Below, one piece after another: positions 16,967-24,830 of a stretch of 64,000 nt of DNA (positions are counted from its first letter, which is position 1; every line of letters starts with the position of its first letter). The notes under the pieces were generated by a model that was not told where the DNA came from, searched no databases, and was given only the letters and a program-made list of their open reading frames with translations. A program made the position numbers and the translations under genes. This DNA is from Tardiphaga sp. P9-11 (GTDB taxonomy: Bacteria > Pseudomonadota > Alphaproteobacteria > Rhizobiales > Xanthobacteraceae): assembly GCF_008329525.1 (NCBI RefSeq), contig NZ_NPKQ01000005.1:62001-126000 (forward strand), written 5' to 3'.

Positions 16967-17914
16967 ATGACGCTCGTCTCCATTCCCGCCAACCCCGTTC
17001 CCGAGGGTGCCGTGTCCGGCACCATCAAGACGCCGGACGGCATTGACCTGCGCTTTGCACGCTGGGCACCGACGACCGGGCGCAAGGGCACGGTCTGCGT
17101 CTTCGCCGGGCGCGGCGAATATATCGAGAAGTATTTCGAGACCGTACGCGATCTGCGCGACCGCGGCTTTGCGGTGGCGATGATCGACTGGCGCGGGCAG
17201 GGCCATTCGTCGCGGCAGTTGCGCGATGGCCGCAAGGGTTATGTGCGCAATTTCTCCGATTTCGAGATCGACGTCGAAGCCTTCGTGCAGCAGGTGGTGA
17301 TGCCGGATTGCCCGCCGCCATACTTTGCGCTGGCGCATTCGATGGGCGGCGCGGTGATGCTGCGTGTGGCGCATTCCGGCAAGCGCTGGTTCGACCGCAT
17401 GGTGCTGTCGGCGCCGATGATCGATCTGCCCGGCCGTGCGACCTCGCTGCCGGCCCGCCTGCTGCTGCGCGTCATGCGCTGGACCGGGCAGGGCAGCAAC
17501 TATATTCCCGGCGGCAATGGCGAACTGGTCGGGACCTCGTCATTCCCCAACAACAAGCTGACCAGCGATCCCGTACGCTATGCGCGCAATGCGGCGATCC
17601 TCGAGGAAGATCCGACGCTCGGCATCGGCTCGCCGACGGTGGCCTGGGCCGATACGGCGATCCGCGGCATGCACGGCTTTCGTGGGGCCAGCTATCCCGT
17701 GAAGATCCGCCAGCCGATCCTGATGCTGGCTGCCAGCAACGACCAGGTCGTGTCGACGCCGGCCATCGAGGAATTCGCCTATCACCTGCGTGCTGGCTCG
17801 CATCTGGTGATCGCCGGCTCCCGCCACGAAATCCTGCAGGAGCAGGATCGCTACCGGCAGCAATTCTGGGCGGCGTTCGATGCGTTCGTGCCGGGCACGC
17901 CTCTGTTCAAATAA
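16967..17914 (+). CDS. Alpha/beta hydrolase, lysophospholipase-like
   Basis: A 315-residue serine hydrolase of the PldB/monoacylglycerol-lipase type. The oxyanion strand is VFAGRGEYIEKYFETV, the nucleophile elbow HSMGG lies near residue 125, a cap region follows, and the acid appears in LAASNDQVV, with the catalytic His in SRHEIL near residue 285. The expected substrates are lysophospholipids or monoacylglycerols in the cytoplasm or at the inner membrane. There is no obvious ribosome-binding site before the ATG. A LysE exporter gene follows 12 bp later and may be co-transcribed. The gene is divergent from hsp20, with both promoters in the 200-bp gap. Confidence 0.85.
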   Translation: MTLVSIPANPVPEGAVSGTIKTPDGIDLRFARWAPTTGRKGTVCVFAGRGEYIEKYFETVRDLRDRGFAVAMIDWRGQGHSSRQLRDGRKGYVRNFSDFEIDVEAFVQQVVMPDCPPPYFALAHSMGGAVMLRVAHSGKRWFDRMVLSAPMIDLPGRATSLPARLLLRVMRWTGQGSNYIPGGNGELVGTSSFPNNKLTSDPVRYARNAAILEEDPTLGIGSPTVAWADTAIRGMHGFRGASYPVKIRQPILMLAASNDQVVSTPAIEEFAYHLRAGSHLVIAGSRHEILQEQDRYRQQFWAAFDAFVPGTPLFK

Positions 17915-17926
17915 CGAAAGCCTCTC

Positions 17927-18562
17927 ATGCTCGGCATCCACGGCCTTTGGCTCTTCATCCTCTCCGGCATCCTGCTCAACGTCACGCCGGGACCGGACAC
18001 CGCCTATATCGTCGGGCGCAGCGTGCAGATGGGGTGGCGCGGCGGCGTGGCGGCGGCTTTGGGGATCAGTGCGGGATGTCTGGTCCACGTGTTCGCCGCC
18101 GCAGTCGGACTGTCGGCGTTGCTGGCGGCATCGTCCTACGCCTTCACCGCGGTGAAATGGATCGGCGCGGCCTACCTGCTCTACACCGGCGTCCAGATGC
18201 TGCGCTCGCGGCCGTCAGTGGCGACGGATGACGTTGCCGAAAGGCCGCCGCTGTCGCTGCGACAGGTGTTCTGGCAGGGCGCGTTCACGAACGCGCTGAA
18301 CCCGAAAGTGGCGCTGTTCTTTCTGGCTTTCCTGCCGCAATTCGTCGACGTGGATGCACCCAGCAAGGCGCTGGCCTTCATCGTGCTTGGGCTGATCTTC
18401 ATCAGCACGGGCACCATCTGGGGGCTCGGCACGGCTATTGTCGCGGCCAAGGCCGCCAGCCGCGTGCGGCAATCCAGTCAGGCAATGGTCTGGATCAATC
18501 GCGCGCTCGGCGGCGTGTTCATCTATCTCGGCATCCGCGTGGCGATGCTGGAAACGCGCTAG
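17927..18562 (+). CDS. LysE-family amino-acid/metabolite exporter
   Basis: A 211-residue inner-membrane protein with about six hydrophobic segments. The LysE/RhtB signature is near the start (LLNVTPGPDTAYIVGRS), followed by AAALGISAGCLVHVFAAAVG and later GAFTNALNPKVALFFLAFLPQF. Members export amino acids such as threonine, homoserine, lysine or cysteine derivatives by proton antiport; the substrate is not predictable. It lies 12 bp after the lysophospholipase-like gene. Its stop abuts the stop of the convergent TauE gene with no spacer at all. Confidence 0.9.
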   Translation: MLGIHGLWLFILSGILLNVTPGPDTAYIVGRSVQMGWRGGVAAALGISAGCLVHVFAAAVGLSALLAASSYAFTAVKWIGAAYLLYTGVQMLRSRPSVATDDVAERPPLSLRQVFWQGAFTNALNPKVALFFLAFLPQFVDVDAPSKALAFIVLGLIFISTGTIWGLGTAIVAAKAASRVRQSSQAMVWINRALGGVFIYLGIRVAMLETR

Positions 18563-19315
18563 TTACTTCAGCACCGCGAAGGTGGCGGTGACGGCAAGAT
18601 AGATCCCGAGCAGCAGCATGGCGATCAGGAACCAGCGGCGGAACTGCTCGGGCTCCATGCGGTCGCGCACCGCCTGGCCGATGAACATGCCGGCAAAGGC
18701 GGTGATCATTGCCACGATGCCGGGCACCGCCGTCGCGGCCGTGAGCAGGCCGGCGCTGGTGAGGTTGAACGCCTGGGCCATCGTGGCGACCGTGAAATAG
18801 AGCCCGAGCGCCTGCACCAGCTCGTTCTTCTCCATGCCGATCGACTGCATGAATGGCATCGAGGGAATGACCTGCACGCCTGTAGCTGCGGAGACGACGC
18901 CGGTCAGCGCACCGGCAATGCCACCGACCCATTTTTCGTTTTGCGGCGCGGTCTTGAACTGGAATTTCACCAGCGTGACCACGGCATAGATCACCAGCAG
19001 CACGCCGAGGACGATCGAGCCGTATTTGGCATAGGGCCCGGTCATCAGGCTGCCGCAGAGCCAGATGGCGATCGCGGTGCCGAGCAGCAGCGGCCACAGC
19101 CGGCGGATGATGTCGCGCAGATAGGGACCGGCGAAAGTCTGCCAGATATTGGTGACGATGGCGGGCACGATGACGATGGTCAGCGCCTGCACCGGACTCA
19201 TGGTCACCGCGAGCAAGCCTATCGAGACAGTGGGCAGGCCGAGGCCGATGACGCCTTTGACGAAGCCTGCGAGCGCAAACACCGCGGCAATGAGAATGAG
19301 CATGGAATCGATCAT
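18563..19315 (-). CDS. TauE/SafE-family sulfite/anion exporter
   Basis: About 250 residues with eight or so hydrophobic segments. The family's Gly-rich motif GFVKGVIGLGLPTVSIGLL is near the N-terminus, and the second repeat carries GALTGVVSAATGVQVIPSMPFMQSIG. TauE/SafE proteins export sulfite, sulfoacetate or related organic anions. I used MIDSMLILIAA at 19315; MCRT at 19327 and the Met at residue 5 are alternatives, none with a good ribosome-binding site. It is divergent from a LysR gene about 90 bp away, its likely regulator. Confidence 0.88.
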   Translation of the reverse strand: MIDSMLILIAAVFALAGFVKGVIGLGLPTVSIGLLAVTMSPVQALTIVIVPAIVTNIWQTFAGPYLRDIIRRLWPLLLGTAIAIWLCGSLMTGPYAKYGSIVLGVLLVIYAVVTLVKFQFKTAPQNEKWVGGIAGALTGVVSAATGVQVIPSMPFMQSIGMEKNELVQALGLYFTVATMAQAFNLTSAGLLTAATAVPGIVAMITAFAGMFIGQAVRDRMEPEQFRRWFLIAMLLLGIYLAVTATFAVLK

Positions 19316-19405
19316 GGTGCGACACATTGACCGATCCAGCAGGGCGGCACAATGTGGAGGTTACGGAGAGTGCCTTCGGTTATAACGAAGGCTGGAGGGC
19401 CGAGC

Positions 19406-20299
19406 ATGCATGCCGATATGGTCGATCTCAAACTCTTTGCGGCGGTCGCCGAGGCGCGCAGCATTACCGGCGGCGCAAATGCGGCCAATCTGGCGCTGGC
19501 CTCGGCAAGCGCCCGGATCAAGGGCCTGGAAGCGACGGTCGGTGTGCCACTGCTGAAACGGGGGCGACGCGGGGTCACGCTGACGACCGCCGGCGAAAGT
19601 CTGCTCGGCCATGCCCGCATCATCATGCAGAATGTCGAGACCATGCGCGGTGACATGGCGGCCTATGCCAATGGCATGAAGGCCAGCGTGTCGATGCTGG
19701 CCAATACGGTGGGTCTGTCCGAACATCTACCGAAGGCGCTGGCGAGTTTCCTGCGCGAGCACCCCAATGTCAGCCTTGAGGTCGAGGAGCGCGAAAGCGC
19801 CGATATCGCGCAAGCGATTGCCGCCGGCATCGCCGATCTCGGCTTCGCGGCCGAGCATACGCTGCCGGACAGTCTCGAACGCTTCACCTTCAACGAAGAC
19901 CGCCTGATGCTGGTGACAGCGCCGCGCAGCGATCTTGCCGGCCGGCGTCACATCGATTTCCATGAGATCATTGATCGCGACTTTGTCGGGCTGACCAACG
20001 CGACGGCGCTGCAAAACCACATCGGGAAATATGCGGCGCAACTCGGCGCACGGCTGCGCTATCGGGCACAGATGCGAGATTTCGATGCGATGTGCCAGAT
20101 GGCGGCGGCGGGCGTCGGCATTGCGATCGTGCCGGAAGTCGCGGCCCGGCGCTGCGCACGATCGACCGCGCTGGCGCTGATCCGGATTCGCGACCCCTGG
20201 GCGAACCGCAAGCTTGCGATCTGCTTTCGCAGCCTGAAGACGTTGTCGCGGCCCGCGCAGCAGATGATTGAGCATCTGCGGGCTGCTGCGCGAGCTTAG
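19406..20299 (+). CDS. LysR-family transcriptional regulator
   Basis: About 297 residues. The N-terminal helix-turn-helix is MVDLKLFAAVAEARSITGGANAANLALASASARIKGLE, followed by the effector-binding domain ending near the C-terminus (AICFRSLKTL). GGAGGG lies seven bases before the ATG at 19406; the open frame back to 19352 is not supported. It is divergent from the TauE-type exporter gene, which it may control. Helix 2 reads ...ASASARIKGLEATVGVPLLKR, fairly typical of the CbbR/AaeR-like branch. The effector is unknown. Confidence 0.88.
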   Translation: MHADMVDLKLFAAVAEARSITGGANAANLALASASARIKGLEATVGVPLLKRGRRGVTLTTAGESLLGHARIIMQNVETMRGDMAAYANGMKASVSMLANTVGLSEHLPKALASFLREHPNVSLEVEERESADIAQAIAAGIADLGFAAEHTLPDSLERFTFNEDRLMLVTAPRSDLAGRRHIDFHEIIDRDFVGLTNATALQNHIGKYAAQLGARLRYRAQMRDFDAMCQMAAAGVGIAIVPEVAARRCARSTALALIRIRDPWANRKLAICFRSLKTLSRPAQQMIEHLRAAARA

Positions 20300-20309
20300 C
20301 AGTGTCCGA

Positions 20310-21092
20310 TCAGGCGTTCAGGATCTTCAGCGCCGCCTCGTGCACGCGCGGATCGCCGGCGGCGACGATGCGGCCGCCGCTTTGTGCGGGCTTGCCCTCC
20401 CAGGTGGTGACCACGCCGCCGGCACCGGTGATAATCGGGATCAGCGCCGCGATGTCGTAGGGCTTCAGCTCGGTCTCGATGACGAGATCGAGATGGCCAG
20501 CGGCGAGCATGCAATACGAGTAGCAATCGCCGCCGTAGCGCGTCAGTCGCACGCCTTTTTCGACGTCCTGAAATTTCGCACGATCGGCATCGCCCATCAG
20601 CCGCGGGCTGGTGGTGAACAGCGTGGCATCTTTCAGCGATGCGCAGCGCCGCACGGCCAGCTTGCGGGTGGTGTTGTTGGCGCCTTGATAGCGCGCTGAG
20701 CCGCTGTCGCCGCTGAAACGCTCACCGATATAGGGCTGGTGCATCATGCCATAGACGGGCGTGCCCTTGTGCAGGAGTGCGATGAGCGTGCCCCAGATCG
20801 GAAAGCCGGAGATGAAGGATTTGGTGCCGTCGATCGGGTCGAGCACCCAGACATATTCGGCGTCTTCGCGCTCGGTGCCGAATTCCTCGCCGACAATGCC
20901 GTGCTGCGGGAAGTTTGCCTTGATCAGTCGGCGCATCACCGCTTCGGCCGCGCGATCGGCTTCCGTGACGGGGTCAAAATCGGCGCTATTCTTGTTGTCG
21001 ACACTCAGCGAAGTGCGAAAGAACGGCAAGATGGTCTCGCCCGACGAGGTCGCAAGGCGACCAATGAAGGCGTTGAAGTCAATGACCGTCAC
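20310..21092 (-). CDS. hisN: Histidinol-phosphatase, inositol-monophosphatase family
   Basis: A 260-residue Mg-dependent phosphatase, the HisN type used for the penultimate step of histidine synthesis in many alphaproteobacteria. Metal ligands are visible in GIVGEEFG (Glu69/70), WVLDPIDGTKSFI (Asp85, Asp88) and the late Asp in ELKPYDIAALIPIITGAGG. The start is a GTG at 21092, with AAGGA seven bases upstream. An inositol-1-phosphatase or CysQ role is possible, but the GTKSFISGFPIWGTLIAL stretch is HisN-like. It is convergent with the LysR gene (10-bp gap) and stands alone, away from other his genes. Confidence 0.85.
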   Translation of the reverse strand: MTVIDFNAFIGRLATSSGETILPFFRTSLSVDNKNSADFDPVTEADRAAEAVMRRLIKANFPQHGIVGEEFGTEREDAEYVWVLDPIDGTKSFISGFPIWGTLIALLHKGTPVYGMMHQPYIGERFSGDSGSARYQGANNTTRKLAVRRCASLKDATLFTTSPRLMGDADRAKFQDVEKGVRLTRYGGDCYSYCMLAAGHLDLVIETELKPYDIAALIPIITGAGGVVTTWEGKPAQSGGRIVAAGDPRVHEAALKILNA

Positions 21093-21235
21093 GGAGAGGT
21101 CCTTTGTTGCGGCGGCTAGATAGGGACGCGTCGCTTCCTATACAGGGCGGAAGAACAACCCGCATCTCCGCTGATCTAAATCCCTCAGCGATTCCCCCAA
21201 ACCATCGCGCTGAATCGGATTGCGATTTCCCTAAG

Positions 21236-21260
21236 ATTTCTGATGTCTGACATCAGAAAT
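21236..21260. repeat. Perfect 25-bp palindrome, possible operator
   Basis: ATTTCTGATGTC, one T, then GACATCAGAAAT: two 12-bp arms matching perfectly. It lies in an AT-rich, gene-free stretch, about 145 bp upstream of hisN and 190 bp before the small-RNA promoter. There is no T-tract, so an operator for a dimeric regulator is more likely than a terminator. Confidence 0.6.
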
Positions 21261-21414
21261 TGGCAAATGGAATGAATTTTTATTCATCTCTTTAATAGGT
21301 CAAGACTACTGTCGTTTATGTAATATATTGATATCGCTTATAAAAATTATGACGCCTATGCCTGAATGATGCGATCACCATGCGAAAATTGCATGGAAAT
21401 TTGCCCGAAAAGCC

Positions 21415-21443
21415 TTGCACTTGGTGCGTCGCGGCTGCATATT
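21415..21443 (+). promoter_or_regulatory. Sigma-70-type promoter of the candidate small RNA
   Basis: TTGCAC (21415-21420), a 17-base spacer, then CATATT (21438-21443). The predicted start is near 21450. Upstream sequence from 21260 to 21360 is markedly AT-rich compared with the window. Confidence 0.55.
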
Positions 21444-21449
21444 GTTGCG

Positions 21450-21536
21450 GTGCGGTAGCGCTTGCGCTATCGCTGCCCTCCTTGGGCGTTTCCTCCCTAG
21501 ACTTGGGCCGCTTGCTATCGCAAGCGGCCCTTTTTT
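21450..21536 (+). ncRNA. Candidate trans-acting small RNA with CCUCC motifs
   Basis: About 87 nt between a sigma-70-type promoter and a textbook terminator, with no open frame. The 5' hairpin is GCGGTAGC/GCTATCGC (21452-21473). Next comes CCCTCCTTGGG, a small loop presenting UCCUU, then an unpaired TTCCTCCCTAG, then the terminator stem. Exposed CCUCC motifs can pair with Shine-Dalgarno sequences; this layout resembles the rhizobial AbcR/alpha-r15 and other anti-SD small RNAs that silence transporter mRNAs through Hfq. Family membership is inference from layout. Confidence 0.55.
21505..21536 (+). terminator. Rho-independent terminator of the candidate small RNA
   Basis: GGGCCGCTTGC, loop TATC, GCAAGCGGCCC: a perfect 11-bp stem followed by TTTTTT. 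It is one of the strongest terminators in the window, yet no protein gene ends before it on this strand. Confidence 0.85.
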
Positions 21537-21709
21537 CTTGTCCGAGGAGTTTTGCATCAAGCGGGCCGACGTGGTCGCTGGCGATTGTCTTGTGTCGCCT
21601 GGCCTGTTCGTCGTCTGGCACCCCGACAGCCTCGGGCCCATTGCGACGTCAGTCATCAAGCAAGACTTAGTCGGCTGAGAACCTCAAGCCGCTGTCCACG
21701 TCGTGGAGG

Positions 21710-21874
21710 TTACTTCAGCGACGTATTGATGTCGGTGAACTTGGTATTGAGGGTGGTGCCGAGGCCGTTGACGACCGCAATGATCGCCAGCGAGATTCCG
21801 GCGGCGATCAGCCCGTATTCGATCGCAGTCGCTCCCGATTCGTCCGACCAGAATTTCCTGATCATGTTCTTCAT
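21710..21874 (-). CDS. Flp-family type IVb pilin
   Basis: A 54-residue pilin subunit. A short basic leader (MKNMIRKFWSDESG) is followed by ATAIEYGLIAAGISLAIIAVVNGLG, the Flp/Fap pilin hydrophobic helix with its conserved Glu-Tyr pair after the prepilin peptidase site. AGGAG lies five bases before the ATG at 21874. It would be cleaved by TadV/CpaA and assembled by the Tad machinery, but no cpa/tad genes are in the window. An isolated pilin copy is common in this group. Confidence 0.9.
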   Translation of the reverse strand: MKNMIRKFWSDESGATAIEYGLIAAGISLAIIAVVNGLGTTLNTKFTDINTSLK

Positions 21875-22093
21875 GTTCTCTCCTGCCATTTTGCGCGGTT
21901 CCAATCCGCGGAACTACGTTGGTGGGAAGAACCTAAAGTTGCATGAATCCCGATGGCAAAACCTTGCCTTACTCTCTGCGTCCTACAAAAATTGCCAATT
22001 TGTCGCAGGAAATAAGCACCTATGAGCCGGCGGTCACGGTTCCAAATACCACATCTGGTTGAGTTGACTGTTCGAGCCCCGATGGGGCCTGGC

Positions 22094-22981
22094 CTATTCG
22101 GCGGCGGCCTGGAACGGGCCGAGGCTGTCCAGCGGGATCTTCGCCAGCGCATCCGCCAAAACGGTGAAATCGGCAGCAATCTGATCGAAGCGGGCGGTTC
22201 TCTCACGGCGGCGTTCGTCCATATAGATCGCCCGGTTCAGCTCGATCTGGATGGCGTGCAGCCCGCTGGCCGGGTTGCCGTAATGCTCGGTAATGAAGCC
22301 GCCGGCATAGGGCTTGTTACGGCCCAGCGAATAGCCGAGGCCACCAAATGTCTCTTCGACCACCTCCGCCAGGATGCTGGCGCAGCTGGTGCCATAGCGG
22401 TCGCCGACGACCACGTCCGGGCGCCGGGGCTCCTCGCGTGAGATCCCGATCGAGGGCATCGAATGGCAATCCACCAGGATCACCGTACCGAAAGTCTGGT
22501 GCGCCTTGTTGATCAGGCGACGGAGGGCGCGGTGGTACGGCTTGTACAGCGCCTCGATGCGGGTGAGGGCGTCATCGACGTCGAGCCGCTCGCGGTAAAT
22601 CTCCTGGCCGTCGCCCACCACCCGGGGAATCGTGCCGAGGCCGCCGGCCACGCGCATCGAGCGGGTATTGGCAAAACTGGGCAGCCGACCGTTGAACATC
22701 CGCGGATCGAGCTCGTAGGGCTCGCGATTGACGTCCACATAGGAGCGCGGAAAGTGCACCCGAACCACCGGGAAGCCGCGATCGCTCAATCCGGCGATCA
22801 ATTCGTCCATGAACGAATCTTCCGAGCGGCGCAGCGCTGTTACATCGATGCGGGAGGTGCGCAGGAAGTCGGCCGGATAGACCGAGCCGGAATGCGGCGA
22901 ATTAAAAATGATCGGAGCGCGCCAGTTGGCGGGCTCGACGATCTCGAAGGGAGGCGACAGCTCACCGTCAAACTGGGTCAT
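22094..22981 (-). CDS. N-formylglutamate amidohydrolase family protein
   Basis: A 295-residue zinc-dependent amidohydrolase of the HutG (N-formylglutamate deformylase) superfamily. Metal-site motifs are visible: IIFNSPHSGSVYP near residue 30, and ILVDCHSMPSIG (His) with a downstream PYAGGFITEHYG. HutG releases glutamate and formate at the end of one histidine-degradation route. There are no hut genes nearby, so another N-acyl-glutamate or acidic amide is possible. It is divergent from cpdR, a pairing I associate with Bradyrhizobiaceae genomes (recollection). Confidence 0.85.
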   Translation of the reverse strand: MTQFDGELSPPFEIVEPANWRAPIIFNSPHSGSVYPADFLRTSRIDVTALRRSEDSFMDELIAGLSDRGFPVVRVHFPRSYVDVNREPYELDPRMFNGRLPSFANTRSMRVAGGLGTIPRVVGDGQEIYRERLDVDDALTRIEALYKPYHRALRRLINKAHQTFGTVILVDCHSMPSIGISREEPRRPDVVVGDRYGTSCASILAEVVEETFGGLGYSLGRNKPYAGGFITEHYGNPASGLHAIQIELNRAIYMDERRRERTARFDQIAADFTVLADALAKIPLDSLGPFQAAAE

Positions 22982-23273
22982 CGTCGCGCATCGTCCCTGC
23001 AGCCGCGTTCTTCGGTTTGCCCAGTCTGGCAGAAAACCGGCGCTTTGTGAGGCTGCATTGTCGATAACTGAAACAAGTCTGCCAAGTTAAAAACCTTCCG
23101 CAGGCGTGGCGATCGCGAGAAACGCGCTCATTTGTTGTGTTTCACCGCGTTCTGGCGCACCATTCTGAAACGCTTATGCACAGCCTGCGCTAATCACCTT
23201 CACCCGAAATTTACCAGACCTCGGGCTTAGTGGGCGAACAGGTCCTCTCATTCAGGTTCGACGTCCAACCGCC
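22982..23273. other. Promoter region between N-formylglutamate amidohydrolase and cpdR
   Basis: About 290 bp without a gene. It must carry both divergent promoters. I looked for paired TTAA (CtrA) sites because cpdR is a cell-cycle gene and found only single TTAA motifs, so no binding site is called. Confidence 0.4.
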
Positions 23274-23633
23274 ATGCACAAAATCCTTCTCGCAGAAGAC
23301 GACAACGACATGCGCCGCTTCCTGGTGAAGGCGTTGGAAAACGCCGGCTTTCAGGTGTCGCCCCACGATAACGGGATGTCAGCCTATCAGAGACTCCGCG
23401 AGGAACCCTTTGAAATGCTTCTAACGGACATCGTGATGCCGGAGATGGACGGGATCGAACTGGCACGCCGCGCCAGCGAACTCGACCCCGACATCAAGAT
23501 CATGTTCATCACCGGCTTCGCTGCCGTGGCGCTGAATTCCGACTCGGAAGCACCGAAAAACGCCAAGGTGCTGGCCAAGCCGGTTCACCTGCGCGAATTG
23601 GTCAGCGAAGTGAACAAGATGCTGGCGGCCTGA
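23274..23633 (+). CDS. cpdR: Single-domain response regulator CpdR
   Basis: A 119-residue stand-alone receiver domain. The acidic pocket is AEDDND (8-12), the phospho-acceptor is Asp52 in LLTDIVMPEMDGIEL, a conserved Thr/Ser lies near residue 80 (FITGF), and Lys102 is in LAKPV. In alphaproteobacteria unphosphorylated CpdR recruits the ClpXP protease to the pole and primes degradation of cell-cycle proteins such as CtrA and PdeA; phosphorylation through the CckA-ChpT relay switches it off. Sequence and length match CpdR closely. A tRNA-Val gene follows about 130 bp downstream. Confidence 0.93.
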   Translation: MHKILLAEDDNDMRRFLVKALENAGFQVSPHDNGMSAYQRLREEPFEMLLTDIVMPEMDGIELARRASELDPDIKIMFITGFAAVALNSDSEAPKNAKVLAKPVHLRELVSEVNKMLAA

Positions 23634-23761
23634 GGACGACCGGCTTTCTTGCCAGTCTGCTCCGATTTTCCTGTAAATGAGGCAAGGATTGGCCCTTCGG
23701 CATCCTTGCTTGTCCGGGTTTGACCCGTTATAGACCCCACACCCGTAACGACCGGTTCTTA

Positions 23762-23836
23762 GGGCGCGTAGCTCAGCGGGAGAGCACTTCCTTGACATGG
23801 AAGGGGTCACAGGTTCGATCCCTGTCGCGCCCACCA
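23762..23836 (+). tRNA. tRNA-Val (anticodon GAC)
   Basis: A complete cloverleaf. The acceptor stem is GGGCGCG/CGCGCCC with discriminator A and an encoded CCA (23834-23836). The D-arm is GCTC...GAGC, the anticodon stem CTTCC/GGAAG around TTGACAT, and the T-arm ACAGG TTCGATC CCTGT. The anticodon GAC reads GUC/GUU valine codons. Confidence 0.96.
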
Positions 23837-24008
23837 TCCTGAACGGTCACCTGCCCCCTCCAAACTGCCGAATTGATGTCATTCAAGCGCCGGGAGACGT
23901 TTCTTTCCCGAATGCTTCGATGGATGACAGTTTTGTTTCGGAACCAGTCGTGTTCGCGCCGTGACTCGGCTATAGCTCAACGGTCCAGCACTTTTCGACC
24001 GGAAGCTG

Positions 24009-24830
24009 ATGCCAACGAAGACCCGGCCGGTAATCGGCGTGATCGGCAACGCGTATCGCATTGAGAACAGGTTCTCCGTCCAGGCGGTCGGAGAAAACAA
24101 TCTTCGTGCGGTCGCTGAAGTGGCCAATGCCCTGCCGATGATGTTTGCCGGCACCCCCGACATTACCGATATTAGCCAGGTGCTCGATCTGGTCGATGGC
24201 ATCCTGTTGACTGGAGCCCGTGCCAATGTCCATCCGACCCGGTTCGGCATGGAAGCCCATGTCCGTCATGAGCCCTATGACAATGGCCGCGACGCGGTCG
24301 CTCTCTCCATGATCGAAGCCTGTGTGGCACGCGGCGTCCCGATCTTCGGAATCTGTCGCGGATTGCAAGAGATGAACGTAGCCTTCGGCGGTTCGCTGCA
24401 CCCCGAGATTCGTGAGATTCCCGGCCGCATCAATCATCGCATGCCGCGGCTTGAGAATGGCGATATCCATCCCGATCCTGCCGTCGTATTCGCCGATCGT
24501 CACGACGTGCATCTGACCAGCAACGGCACTTTCGCCAGTCTGCTGGGCCGCGATACCATCACGGTCAATTCCCTGCATGGCCAGGGCATCGATATCCCCG
24601 GTGAACGGGTGGTGATCGAGGGCATCGCCGAGGACGGCACGATCGAAGCCATTCGTATTGCCGATGCGCCGAGCTTCGCGCTCGGTGTTCAATGGCATGC
24701 CGAATATGACCCGCAGATCAATCCGATCAACCGCACGCTCTTTCAGGCCTTCGGCGATGCGGTAGCGGCCCACAAGCAACGTGGGTCCCTCACGGCTGCG
24801 GTCGCACCGCTATCAGCAGGAACGCGCTGA
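24009..24830 (+). CDS. Class I glutamine-amidotransferase-like gamma-glutamyl hydrolase (PuuD-like)
   Basis: A 273-residue peptidase C26/PuuD-type enzyme. The nucleophile Cys lies near residue 116 (VPIFGICRGLQEMNVAFGG), and the catalytic His-Glu pair is in LGVQWHAEYDP near residue 235. PuuD hydrolyses gamma-glutamyl-GABA in putrescine catabolism. No other puu genes are near, so gamma-glutamyl compounds in general are the safer assignment. The last 41 bp overlap the 3' end of the convergent MFS gene. Confidence 0.88.
   Translation: MPTKTRPVIGVIGNAYRIENRFSVQAVGENNLRAVAEVANALPMMFAGTPDITDISQVLDLVDGILLTGARANVHPTRFGMEAHVRHEPYDNGRDAVALSMIEACVARGVPIFGICRGLQEMNVAFGGSLHPEIREIPGRINHRMPRLENGDIHPDPAVVFADRHDVHLTSNGTFASLLGRDTITVNSLHGQGIDIPGERVVIEGIAEDGTIEAIRIADAPSFALGVQWHAEYDPQINPINRTLFQAFGDAVAAHKQRGSLTAAVAPLSAGTR

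Noticed and set aside
16292-17374. 360-residue version of the Hsp20 gene
   Set aside because: The extra 200 residues run through the ROSE leader and the promoter and antisense to the hydrolase gene; the ATG at 16768 has a proper Shine-Dalgarno and matches Hsp20 length.
22982-23273. CtrA-binding sites upstream of cpdR
   Set aside because: Only isolated TTAA motifs were found, not the TTAA-N7-TTAA pair.
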